From Anaerolinea thermophila (lineage in GTDB: Bacteria; Chloroflexota; Anaerolineae; Anaerolineales; Villigracilaceae), in assembly GCA_020722305.1 (NCBI GenBank), contig DYLB01000028.1, positions 1-12,632 on the forward strand: a DNA stretch of 12,632 bases. The letters run 5' to 3'. Numbering within the stretch: position 1 is the first letter of the stretch; every line of letters starts with the position of its first letter. The notes beneath the pieces are model-generated. The model did not search any database. It had not been told where the DNA came from and was given only the letters and a program-made list of their open reading frames with translations. Shown in pieces: positions 1 to 6,121 of the stretch. The position numbers were made by a program, and so were the translations under genes.

Positions 1-417
1 GCGCAGGCCTGGGGCGGTCTTGCGCGTGTCGAGGATGACGGCCTTCGTCCCGGCCACCGCGTCCACGAACTGGCGCGTCAGCGTGGCGATGCCCGACATC
101 CGCCCGAGGAAGTTGAGCGCCGTCCGTTCGGCGGTGAGCAGGCTCGAGGTCCGGCCAGAGACGAGGGCGAGGAGCCCGCCGCGGGCTTGGCGTGAACCGT
201 CATCCACTTGTGCGGCGAAGTCCACGTCGGAATCCAAAAGTTGATAGGCGGCGCGGGCGACGTCGAGTCCCGCGATGATCCCATCCTGCTTGGCGATGAT
301 CTGGCCGCGCATGGCAGCGTCGCGCGGGACAATGGCGTTGGTGGTCGCGTCGCCCGAGCCGATGTCTTCGTCGAGGGCGCGGCGGATGGCCGTCAGGATG
401 TCGGGATGCAGGCTCAC
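1..417 (-). CDS. nadC: Nicotinate-nucleotide pyrophosphorylase (quinolinate phosphoribosyltransferase), 5' part only
   Basis: Cytoplasmic enzyme of de novo NAD synthesis; it converts quinolinate and PRPP to nicotinate mononucleotide, CO2 and pyrophosphate. The minus strand reads 139 residues from GTG at 417 to the window edge, about half the family's usual length of roughly 280, so it is cut by the window and not visibly broken. The N-terminal helical part contains ALDEDIGSGDATT and is followed by the family hallmarks ERTALNFLGRMSG and DTRKTAPGLR, the second being part of the substrate and phosphoribosyl binding region. GTG is chosen because GGAGA lies five bases upstream and an in-frame TGA at 433-435 rules out any normal start further upstream. 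The gene is divergent from the lipoprotein at 554 and has its own strong promoter. The family assignment is very secure. Confidence 0.95.
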   Translation of the reverse strand, partial: MSLHPDILTAIRRALDEDIGSGDATTNAIVPRDAAMRGQIIAKQDGIIAGLDVARAAYQLLDSDVDFAAQVDDGSRQARGGLLALVSGRTSSLLTAERTALNFLGRMSGIATLTRQFVDAVAGTKAVILDTRKTAPGLR

Positions 418-466
418 TTTGTCTCCAATCGGTCAATCGGGTTTCTTCCTTGCAGGCAGCAGGAGG

Positions 467-494
467 ATTGTAGCCCCCCGTACAATTTTGTCAA
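467..494 (-). promoter_or_regulatory. Sigma-70-type promoter for nadC
   Basis: Read on the minus strand there is a perfect -35 box TTGACA (494-489), a 16-bp spacer containing six G in a row, and a -10 box TACAAT (472-467). Transcription would start near 460, leaving a leader of about 43 bases before the GTG start of nadC. No NadR/NrtR-like operator was recognised. Confidence 0.8.
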
Positions 495-499
495 GGTCA

Positions 500-528
500 T
501 TGGTTTCTAAAGCCAGCCATGCTATACT
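500..528 (+). promoter_or_regulatory. Putative promoter for the lipoprotein gene at 554
   Basis: A -10 box TATACT (523-528) is preceded at 17 bp by a weak -35 box TTGGTT (500-505). The predicted start near 535 places the AGGAGAG ribosome binding site (541-547) in a short leader, six bases before the ATG. The -35 match is poor, so this rests mainly on the -10 box and its spacing. Confidence 0.55.
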
Positions 529-553
529 TTGAAAAAATTCAGGAGAGTTTGCC

Positions 554-1201
554 ATGAACAAAAAACTGGTCGTCTTCATTGCCGCGATCCTGGCTGCTGC
601 GCTGGCATGCAGTTTTGGGAGCAGCGCTGACCTCGGCGGCGCGGATGTCCTGTTCCAGGATGATTTCTCATCCACCGGCAGCGGCTGGGACCGTGACGAT
701 TGGGAAAACGGGCTGACCGACTACGCCAACGACGCCTATCGCATCTACGTCAAGCAGCCGCAGTATGACATCTGGGCCATCGTGGACAAGTCCCTGCCCG
801 GCGACGTGAAGATCGAAGTTGACGCCACCAAGACCTCCGGCCCCGACGTGAACCTGTTCGGCGTCATCTGCCGCTATACGGAAAATGTCGAAGCCCAGAC
901 TTTCGATTTCTACTACCTGGTGGTGGGCAGCGACGGTTATGCCGCCATCGTCCTGATTGACGACGGCGAGTCGAACCTGCTCACCGAAACCTTTACCACC
1001 GACATCGTCAAACCCACCTCGCCCAACCGCATCCGCGCGGTCTGCAACGGCAGCAGCCTGGTGCTTTCGGTCAATGGCCAGCAGGTGCTCTCCGCCGAGG
1101 ACACCACCCTGACCGCCGGTGACGTGGGACTGGTCGCCGGGACGTTCGATGACCCCAACGTGGACGTGACCTTCGACAACTTCGTCGTGACCCAGCCCTG
1201 A
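554..1201 (+). CDS. Secreted lipoprotein with a concanavalin-like (3-keto-disaccharide hydrolase/DUF1080-like) beta-sandwich
   Basis: 215 residues. Residues 1-19 form a signal peptide (two Lys, then a hydrophobic core) ending in LAC; Cys19 is the probable lipidation site, although ALAC is not the standard lipobox because Leu is not at position -3. After a short Ser/Gly stretch the domain runs from about residue 32 to the end. It begins LFQDDFSSTGSGWD and ends VTFDNFVVTQ, with an alternating beta pattern and a central LSVNGQQV. This opening and closing pattern is typical of laminin-G/DUF1080-like jelly-roll domains that bind or act on carbohydrates outside the cell. No catalytic residues could be identified, so a binding role is as likely as hydrolysis. 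The start has AGGAGAG six bases upstream. The gene is flanked by its own promoter and a terminator, so it is probably monocistronic. The fold call is moderately sure; the substrate is unknown. Confidence 0.75.
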   Translation: MNKKLVVFIAAILAAALACSFGSSADLGGADVLFQDDFSSTGSGWDRDDWENGLTDYANDAYRIYVKQPQYDIWAIVDKSLPGDVKIEVDATKTSGPDVNLFGVICRYTENVEAQTFDFYYLVVGSDGYAAIVLIDDGESNLLTETFTTDIVKPTSPNRIRAVCNGSSLVLSVNGQQVLSAEDTTLTAGDVGLVAGTFDDPNVDVTFDNFVVTQP

Positions 1202-1222
1202 GCGCAGCTCCCCGGACCTTTA

Positions 1223-1251
1223 GCCGGGCGCCGCGTGGCCCCGGCGTTTTC
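1223..1251 (+). terminator. Intrinsic terminator after the lipoprotein gene
   Basis: GCCGGG (1223-1228) pairs with CCCGGC (1240-1245), and GCC/GGC extend the stem inward past one bulged C to a four-base loop. The run gTTTTC follows. It lies 22 bases after the stop codon at 1199-1201 and separates this gene from the binding protein at 1294. Confidence 0.75.
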
Positions 1252-1293
1252 TTCGGCTGACGCTTGTTCCGTCCCCCCGACCAGGATGAGTTC

Positions 1294-2436
1294 ATGCAAC
1301 GTTTTCGCCTCGTAACCCTGCTGGTGGCCTTTGTTTTGCTGGCCACGGCATGCGGTCCCGCCCCCGATAGGACGGCGACGGAGACCCCGACTCCCTCGCC
1401 CACACGCACGCGGCGGGTCACGGCTACCCCCACGCCCCGCAAACGCAGACCCGCCGGGAGCGGCACCCCGAAGCCGACCCGCACCCCGCGGGCGACGAAA
1501 ACGGCCAATCCGTTATTCACGAAGACATTCACCCCCCTGCCGACCAAAACCCCGCGCATCGTCAATATGACCCTGATCCGGGTCGCCGTCCTGCCGAACC
1601 TGGATTCCCTGCCGCTGTTCGTGGCAAAGTCGCAGAAGCTGTTCGAAGCCCGGGCGCTCGAAGTCATCATTCGTCCAGCCGAAACGGCCGCCGAACGCGA
1701 TGCCCTGTTCCAAAACGGCGAAGTGGACGGCATGATTACAGACCTGCTCTCCGTGATCCTCGCCAACCAGGACGGCGCGAAATTGCGGGTGGTCGGCGAC
1801 GCCTCACGCGCTTCCGGCAATGCGCCGCGTTACTATATCCTGGCCTCCAAAAAAAGCGGGATCACCACCCTGGCAGGCTTGAAAGGCGCGGGGATCGGCC
1901 TGCAAACCGGTTCGGTTGATGAATTCATCGCGGCCAGCATTCTTCACGACCAGGGCCTGGCCTTGGACGAGATCGTCGCCCTCTCGATCCCGGCTCCCGA
2001 AGACCGCGTGACTTTGCTGGCCTCCGGCCAACTGGAAGCCGCCCTCCTGCCCGAACCGCTGGCCTCACAAGCCGTCGAACAGGGAGCTGTGGTGATCGCC
2101 GACGACTCGGGCTATCCCAACCTGGGCCGCAGCGTTTACGCCTTCGACCGCCGCTTCACGGATGAAGGCTCGGAAGCTCTCCGGGAATTCCTGGCAGCCA
2201 TCGAAGAAGCCGTCCAACAGATCAATGCCAACCCGGACAAATTCCGGGCCACAATCAAGAACCGCGGCCTCCTGCCCCCGTCGCTGGCCGAGACTTACGA
2301 GCTGTCGGTTTACCTGCCCATCGGCATCCCTGGCCAGGACGAGTGGGAAGCGCTGATGGTCTGGGCCAAATCGGCCGGCATCGCCAGCGTCAATGTGCCT
2401 TACCGCGTATCGGTGTTGCCGGATTTCATCCCGTAA
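1294..2436 (+). CDS. ABC transporter substrate-binding lipoprotein, NMT1/THI5/SsuA-like (copy 1)
   Basis: 380 residues. Exported binding protein expected to capture a small solute outside the membrane and hand it to an ABC permease. The signal peptide (MQRFR, hydrophobic core) ends at Cys20 in LATAC. A long, unusually basic Thr/Pro/Arg linker (about 21-85) follows, then a periplasmic-binding-protein-II domain starting IRVAVLPNLDSLPLFVA. Family features include DGMITDLLS, ILASKKSGITT..GLKG..IG, LLASGQLEAALLPEPLA and DDSGYPNLGRSVYAF. ATG 1294 is chosen over TTG 1264 because AGGATGAG sits just upstream and the signal peptide begins there. It is clearly paralogous to the protein at 3274, sharing somewhat under half of the domain residues by eye, and both end in a WAKS.G..V.Y motif. 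The 12-bp terminator after it and the TetR promoter beyond make it a separate transcription unit. The ligand cannot be told from sequence; sulfonate, nitrate, pyrimidine precursors and others are all handled by this family. Confidence 0.85.
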   Translation: MQRFRLVTLLVAFVLLATACGPAPDRTATETPTPSPTRTRRVTATPTPRKRRPAGSGTPKPTRTPRATKTANPLFTKTFTPLPTKTPRIVNMTLIRVAVLPNLDSLPLFVAKSQKLFEARALEVIIRPAETAAERDALFQNGEVDGMITDLLSVILANQDGAKLRVVGDASRASGNAPRYYILASKKSGITTLAGLKGAGIGLQTGSVDEFIAASILHDQGLALDEIVALSIPAPEDRVTLLASGQLEAALLPEPLASQAVEQGAVVIADDSGYPNLGRSVYAFDRRFTDEGSEALREFLAAIEEAVQQINANPDKFRATIKNRGLLPPSLAETYELSVYLPIGIPGQDEWEALMVWAKSAGIASVNVPYRVSVLPDFIP

Positions 2437-2452
2437 CCGATCCCCTTTCGAG

Positions 2453-2482
2453 CAGGCCGGCGAAGGTTCGCCGGCCTGTTTT
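2453..2482 (+). terminator. Strong intrinsic terminator after substrate-binding protein 1
   Basis: A perfect inverted repeat of 12 bases, CAGGCCGGCGAA (2453-2464) and its complement (2467-2478), is followed by TTTTGATTT. It begins 16 bases after the stop codon. It ends a few bases before the TetR promoter and insulates the two units. Confidence 0.9.
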
Positions 2483-2493
2483 GATTTCCCTCC

Positions 2494-2522
2494 TTGACAC
2501 TTGTGACAAGGCATACTATACT
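2494..2522 (+). promoter_or_regulatory. Near-consensus promoter of the tetR gene
   Basis: TTGACA (2494-2499), a 17-bp spacer and TATACT (2517-2522) make an almost ideal sigma-70 promoter. The predicted start is about 2529, immediately before the palindromic operator. A promoter this strong with an operator on its start site is the usual design of a self-repressed gene. Confidence 0.88.
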
Positions 2523-2529
2523 CGCCGCC

Positions 2530-2553
2530 TGTAAACCGACCGGTCGGTCTACA
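2530..2553 (+). promoter_or_regulatory. 24-bp palindromic TetR-type operator
   Basis: The core ACCGACCGGTCGGT (2535-2548) is a perfect 14-bp palindrome. After one mismatched pair (2534/2549) the symmetry resumes with TGTA (2530-2533) and TACA (2550-2553). It covers roughly +1 to +24 of the predicted transcript. ACCGACCGGTCGGT-like palindromes are a well-known class of TetR/AcrR operators. By position, the regulator at 2567 is the natural ligand and the gene is probably self-repressed; that part is inference. Confidence 0.85.
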
Positions 2554-2566
2554 AGCTGAGATACTT

Positions 2567-3181
2567 ATGACCGAAACTCCCGCTGCCCCATCCCAGGAAA
2601 CCCGCACGCGCATCCTCGAAGCCGCAGCCCAGGTCTTCGCGAATAAAGGCTACCATGACACCAAAGTGGACGACATCGTCCTCACCTCGAAGACTTCCAA
2701 GGGCGCGTTCTATTTCTACTTCCCCAGCAAGCAGGATATTTTCATGGCGCTGGTGGATACCTTTGCCGAGATGCTCGAACAACGCCTGCACGACCGCATG
2801 GACCGCGAAACCAGCGGCCTGGCCCGCGTCGATGTGGCCCTGCGCGTTTGCCTGGAGACTTTCGGACAATACCGCGCCCTCGCCAAGATCGCCCTGGTGC
2901 AGGCTACCGGCCTCGGCGCGGCCTTCGAGGAGAAACGCCGGGCGGTCAACGACCGCTTCATCGCCATTATCAAGAAATATCTCGACGAAGCCGTGGCCGA
3001 CAGCAGCATCCCGGCCCTCGACACAAACATCGCCGCCTGCGCCTGGATGGGCGCGCTGAACGAGATCGTCCTGCGCTGGGTCTACACCGGCGAACCAGAC
3101 CCGGAACGCTCCCTGCCTGCCCTGCGCACCCTGCTCCTGCGCAGCGTCGGCGTGCCGGAAGCGAGAATCAACCCGATTTAA
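2567..3181 (+). CDS. TetR/AcrR-family transcriptional regulator
   Basis: 204 residues, normal length for the family. Residues about 12-60 are the classic TetR DNA-binding domain: RTRILEAAAQVFANKGY (helix 1), the helix-turn-helix around VDDIVLTSKTSKGAFYFYF, then PSKQDIFMALVD leading into helix 4. The remainder is an alpha-helical ligand-binding and dimerisation domain of no recognisable subfamily, so the inducer is unknown. The start ATG has only a weak GAG-type ribosome site at 2558-2560; it is favoured by the domain position and the well-placed promoter. No terminator is visible in the 91 bases before the binding protein at 3274, so the two are probably co-transcribed and the repressor likely controls binding-protein synthesis. 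The family call is secure; the target genes are inferred from position. Confidence 0.93.
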   Translation: MTETPAAPSQETRTRILEAAAQVFANKGYHDTKVDDIVLTSKTSKGAFYFYFPSKQDIFMALVDTFAEMLEQRLHDRMDRETSGLARVDVALRVCLETFGQYRALAKIALVQATGLGAAFEEKRRAVNDRFIAIIKKYLDEAVADSSIPALDTNIAACAWMGALNEIVLRWVYTGEPDPERSLPALRTLLLRSVGVPEARINPI

Positions 3182-3273
3182 AACATGAACTGCGGAAGTC
3201 TTTCGGTTCATTGGGAATTAGCGTGACCTACTGCTTCCGAAGTTTGTTGAATCCACCCCAGGAGAAACCAACT

Positions 3274-4320
3274 ATGAAACAAACCCGCCTCATTTTCCTC
3301 GTCCTGCTCGCCGCCTTGACCCTGGCAGCCTGCGGACCCGCCGCCACTCCGGCGACGGAACCCCCGGCTGCTACCGAGCCGCCCGCCGCTCCGGCGACGG
3401 AGCCCCCGGCTGCCACCGAGCCGCCCGCCGCTACAGAAGCACCAATGGAGCCGGTCGCCTTCAAGATCGCGGTCATGCCGATCCTCGACAACCTGCCCAT
3501 GTACGTGGCCGAGGCCGAGGGCCTGTTCGCCAAATACGGCGTTACGGTCGAGTTCGTGCCGGTCGCCTCGGCCCCCGAACGGGACCAATTGGTCGCCGCC
3601 GGCCAGGCCGACGGGATGATCAACGAGACCCTCTCGACCATGTTCTTCAACCGTGAAACGGTCCAGATGCAGGTCGTGCGCTTCGGACTGGTCCCAGCCG
3701 CAGGGTCCGGGCATTTCTTCATCCTCGCCTCGGCCCAAAGCGGCATCACCACGCCAGACGGACTGAAAGGCGTCGAGATCGGCGTCTCGCAGGGGACGAT
3801 CATCGAATACATGACCGAGCGCGTCCTGACCGCCGAGGGTCTGGCCGCCGATGAGATCAAGACCATCGCCGTGCCGAAGATCCCCGACCGAATGGCGCTG
3901 CTGGCCTCCGGCGAGATTTCCGCCGCCGTCATGCCCGACCCGCTGGCCGCACTGGCCGTTCAGCAGGGCGCGGTCATCGTCACCGACGACTCGCAGTACC
4001 CGCAATACGGGCAGAGCGTCTACTCCTTCCGCAAGGATTTCATCAACGCCCACCCCGAGGCGCTGAAGGGATTCCTGGCCGCAGTCGAGGAAGCGACGGC
4101 CCTGATCAACGCCGACCCGGCCAAATACAACAACCTGCTGGCCGACAAACAGCTCGTCCCGCAGCCGCTGATCGGCTCGTACCAACTGCCGCTCTACCCG
4201 GCCGCCGGCATCCCCAGCGAAGCCGATTGGGCCGACATGCTCGAATGGGCCAAATCCAAAGGCCTGCTGGACGTGGACGTATCCTACGCCGACTCGGTCA
4301 CCGACGCCTATTTGCCGTAG
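3274..4320 (+). CDS. ABC transporter substrate-binding lipoprotein, NMT1/THI5/SsuA-like (copy 2)
   Basis: 348 residues. The signal peptide (MKQTR, hydrophobic core) ends with a textbook lipobox LAAC at Cys20. A Pro/Ala/Thr/Glu linker (about 21-62) built from a duplicated 14-residue unit tethers a binding domain starting FKIAVMPILDNLPMYVA. Family features match copy 1: DGMINETLS, ILASAQSGITT..GLKG..IG, LLASGEISAAVMPDPLA, DDSQYPQYGQSVYSF, then an EALKGFLAAVEEA helix. The linker is acidic, whereas that of copy 1 is basic. AGGAGA lies about eight bases before ATG 3274, and longer upstream reading in this frame overlaps tetR and is not coding. Lying between tetR and the ATPase/permease pair, this copy is the best candidate for the dedicated partner of that transporter. 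The ligand is unknown. Confidence 0.88.
   Translation: MKQTRLIFLVLLAALTLAACGPAATPATEPPAATEPPAAPATEPPAATEPPAATEAPMEPVAFKIAVMPILDNLPMYVAEAEGLFAKYGVTVEFVPVASAPERDQLVAAGQADGMINETLSTMFFNRETVQMQVVRFGLVPAAGSGHFFILASAQSGITTPDGLKGVEIGVSQGTIIEYMTERVLTAEGLAADEIKTIAVPKIPDRMALLASGEISAAVMPDPLAALAVQQGAVIVTDDSQYPQYGQSVYSFRKDFINAHPEALKGFLAAVEEATALINADPAKYNNLLADKQLVPQPLIGSYQLPLYPAAGIPSEADWADMLEWAKSKGLLDVDVSYADSVTDAYLP
3349..3432 (+). repeat. Two tandem 42-bp units in the lipoprotein linker
   Basis: Bases 3349-3390 and 3391-3432 are in-frame copies differing at two positions, both synonymous (GAA/GAG and GCT/GCC). Each encodes PATEPPAATEPPAA. The near-identity points to a recent duplication that lengthened the flexible spacer between membrane anchor and binding domain. 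Copy number could vary between strains. Confidence 0.9.
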
Positions 4321-4353
4321 CAAAAAGCCTTCAGAAGTCTGCCCGAAAAGCCC

Positions 4354-4393
4354 AAAACAGGTTGGTGGTAAAATCCACCCGCCTGTTTTTTTT
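4354..4393 (+). terminator. Strong hairpin terminator or attenuator touching the ATPase start codon
   Basis: AAAACAGG (4354-4361) pairs with CCTGTTTT (4382-4389); after a small internal mismatch GGTGG (4364-4368) pairs with CCACC (4375-4379), leaving loop TAAAAT. Eight T (4386-4393) follow, and the ATPase ATG begins at 4396. It starts 33 bases after the stop of the binding protein. Its form is that of an efficient intrinsic terminator, so the ATPase and permease need read-through, regulated antitermination or a promoter within the hairpin. Confidence 0.88.
4366..4374 (+). promoter_or_regulatory. Possible extended -10 element within the hairpin
   Basis: TGG followed by TAAAAT (4366-4374) fits a TGn extended -10 box; no convincing -35 is present. 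Predicted initiation at about 4381 would leave only some 15 bases, mostly T, before ATG 4396 and no ribosome binding site. The same bases form the loop of the terminator hairpin, so the match may be accidental. Confidence 0.35.
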
Positions 4394-4395
4394 GT

Positions 4396-5157
4396 ATGAT
4401 CCAACTCCGCGCCCTCACCTTCGGCTATCCTGGTCAGCCGCCCATCTTCGACCGCTTCGACTGGTCCGTCGAGCGCGGCGAGGCCTGGGCTGTGCTGGGT
4501 CCCTCCGGCTGCGGCAAGACCACCCTGCTCTACCTGCTGGCCGGGCTGCGTTTCCCGTCCGACGGGGAGGTGCTCGTCAACGGTATGCGGCTCACCCGTC
4601 CGCGCCCGCAAACGGGACTCATCTTGCAGGATTACGGCCTGCTGCCCTGGGCCACCGTCCGGGAGAACGTCCGCCTGGGATTGCGCGTCCGCAACTTTTA
4701 CGGCCCGGATGGGACCCATGCCCCGGCGGAGCACCGTCCCTCGCTGGATGTCGAAGCGTGGCTGGGACGCCTGGGCCTGCTCCCGTTTGCGGAGCAGTAC
4801 CCGTCCCGCATCTCCGGCGGCCAACGCCAGCGGACGGCGATTGCCCGCACCCTGGCCCTGCGTCCCGACCTGCTGCTGATGGACGAGCCGTTCTCCTCGC
4901 TCGACGCCCCGACCCGTGAAAGCCTGCAAACCCTGACGCAGGAGCTGTGCACCGAGCAGGGCTTGACGCTGGTGATCGTGACCCACGCCATCGAGGAGGC
5001 CGCCGTGCTGGGACGAAAAATATTGCTGCTTGGTCCGCACAACACCGCTGCCACCGTGATCGAAAACCCCGACGCGGCCCGGACGGATTTCCGCCACAGC
5101 GATGCCTACCAGTCCCTATGCCGCGACCTGCGCCAGCGGATGGAGTCCCCCGCATGA
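4396..5157 (+). CDS. ABC transporter ATP-binding protein, nitrate/sulfonate/taurine type (SsuB/TauB-like)
   Basis: 253 residues. Cytoplasmic ATPase that powers solute import with the permease encoded next. All motifs are intact: Walker A GPSGCGKTT (35-43), Q-loop Gln78 in ILQDYGLLPWATVREN, signature SGGQRQR (140-146), Walker B LLLMDE (159-164), D-loop SSLD and switch His197 in VTHAIEEA. The DYGLLPWATVREN stretch resembles the QDYALFPWRTVLDN-type segment usual in SsuB/TauB/NrtD proteins. The ATG has no ribosome binding site, because it follows two bases after the T-run of a terminator hairpin; a leaderless or read-through transcript is implied. The stop codon overlaps the permease start (ATGA), so the two are translationally coupled. 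Family secure, substrate unknown. Confidence 0.92.
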   Translation: MIQLRALTFGYPGQPPIFDRFDWSVERGEAWAVLGPSGCGKTTLLYLLAGLRFPSDGEVLVNGMRLTRPRPQTGLILQDYGLLPWATVRENVRLGLRVRNFYGPDGTHAPAEHRPSLDVEAWLGRLGLLPFAEQYPSRISGGQRQRTAIARTLALRPDLLLMDEPFSSLDAPTRESLQTLTQELCTEQGLTLVIVTHAIEEAAVLGRKILLLGPHNTAATVIENPDAARTDFRHSDAYQSLCRDLRQRMESPA

Positions 5158-5897
5158 AGCGCCGGGACGTGGCCCTCGCCTTCGCCGCGTTGGTGCTTTT
5201 GTGGCAGGCGGCGGCGATGCTGATCGCCCTGCCCATCCTGCCCACGCCGTGGAAGGTGGCTCAGGTTTTCGTGGACGAATTGTTGAACGGCAGTTTGGGG
5301 GTCAATTTTTTGGCGAGTTTCTGGCGAGTGACGGCCAGTATGCTGCTCTCGGTGGCGCTGGCCGCCCCGGCGGGACTGGCCCTCGGCCAGTCGAAACGCC
5401 TCAACCGGATCTTCTCCCCCGTAATTTACCTGCTCTATCCTATCCCCAAGGTGGTGCTGGTGCCGGTCGTGCTGCTCGTTTTAGGCATCGGCGATTTAGC
5501 CAAGATCGTGCTGATCTTCCTGATCCTGTTCTTCCAGGTGCTGGTGCTCGTCCGGGACCAGGCGGCCGGCCTGCGTCCGGAGCTGATCCAATCGGTACGC
5601 AGCCTGGGGGCGGGACGCCGCGCCCTGTTCCGCTACGTCTATCTCCCGGCTTCGTTACCGGCCATCCTGACCGCCCTGCGCCAGTCCATCGGCACGGCGG
5701 TGGCAGTGCTTTACATCACCGAATCATTCGCGACGAAGGTGGGCTTGGGCTATTACATTGTCTTCAACGGGGGGACGCTGCTCGATTACCCGGCCATGTA
5801 CGCCGGGGTGGTGGCGCTCAGCCTGCTCGGCCTGGGCCTGTATTTCACGGTGGACTGGCTGGAAAGATGGTTATGTCCGTGGCAATATGCTGGGTGA
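5154..5897 (+). CDS. ABC transporter permease, nitrate/sulfonate/taurine type (SsuC/TauC-like)
   Basis: 247 residues, slightly short but complete for this family. The N terminus MKRR is followed by a first membrane segment, then about five more hydrophobic segments, including a very hydrophobic stretch around VVLVPVVLLVLGIGDLAKIV. The cytoplasmic coupling (EAA) loop is SVRSLGAGRRALFRYVYLPAS at about 147-167, with the conserved Gly152. The sequence ends with a last membrane helix and a short tail. It overlaps the ATPase gene by four bases, so both subunits are made from one message. Two candidate terminators follow. With the ATPase and one of the two lipoproteins it would make a complete importer. 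Confidence 0.92.
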   Translation: MKRRDVALAFAALVLLWQAAAMLIALPILPTPWKVAQVFVDELLNGSLGVNFLASFWRVTASMLLSVALAAPAGLALGQSKRLNRIFSPVIYLLYPIPKVVLVPVVLLVLGIGDLAKIVLIFLILFFQVLVLVRDQAAGLRPELIQSVRSLGAGRRALFRYVYLPASLPAILTALRQSIGTAVAVLYITESFATKVGLGYYIVFNGGTLLDYPAMYAGVVALSLLGLGLYFTVDWLERWLCPWQYAG

Positions 5898-5950
5898 GCA
5901 GCTTCTCAATTTTTGAGGACGAGGAACACCCTCCCGCGAAGTGCCCACAG

Positions 5951-6047
5951 GTAGTCGAGGAGCGAAGCGTATCGAGACCAGGGTGAAGGTTTCTTGGCAA
6001 AAACTGGTTGAATCGCTTAAACCTTTCGGCAAGCTCAGGACAATGCC
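5951..6047. repeat. Spacer with fragments resembling dispersed intergenic repeats
   Basis: The 224-base gap 5898-6121 has no credible gene. Bases 5951-5979 contain GTCGAGGAGCGAAGCGTATC, and bases 6023-6041 contain CTTTCGGCAAGCTCAGGAC. From memory, both resemble short sequences scattered through intergenic regions of many GC-rich genomes. Each occurs once here, so repeat status cannot be proved from this window. Confidence 0.4.
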
Positions 6048-6049
6048 TG

Positions 6050-6070
6050 CGGGACGTTCCCCCGCTTTTT
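6050..6070 (+). terminator. Candidate terminator of the ABC transporter operon (proximal)
   Basis: GCGGG (6050-6054) and CCCGC (6061-6065) enclose a six-base loop and are followed directly by five T (6066-6070). The stem is short but GC-only. It lies about 150 bases after the permease stop. Confidence 0.65.
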
Positions 6071-6112
6071 AAGGTGCGCTGTGGCATGACCGCGTCGCAC
6101 CTTTTGGTTTTC
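6071..6112 (+). terminator. Candidate terminator of the ABC transporter operon (distal)
   Basis: AAGGTGCG (6071-6078) pairs with CGCACCTT (6096-6103) across a 17-base loop, followed by TTGGTTTTC. It directly follows the proximal terminator and ends ten bases before the 3' end of the convergent MFS gene. On the minus strand the stem is followed by A rather than T, so it mainly serves plus-strand transcription. Confidence 0.6.
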
Positions 6113-6121
6113 TTTGCCAAC

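Noticed and set aside
1264..1293. TTG start for the first binding protein
   Set aside because: It would add a charged N-terminal stretch before the signal peptide; ATG 1294 has the ribosome site and begins the signal peptide.
2848..3273. Upstream extension of the second binding protein
   Set aside because: The residues overlap tetR in another frame and resemble no protein; the signal peptide and AGGAGA site place the start at 3274.
3208..5097. A 629-codon open frame on the minus strand opposite the second binding protein and the ATPase
   Set aside because: It runs antisense to two genes with clear motifs and has a low-complexity G/R/Q/H-rich composition with no domain; it is a by-product of GC-rich codon bias.
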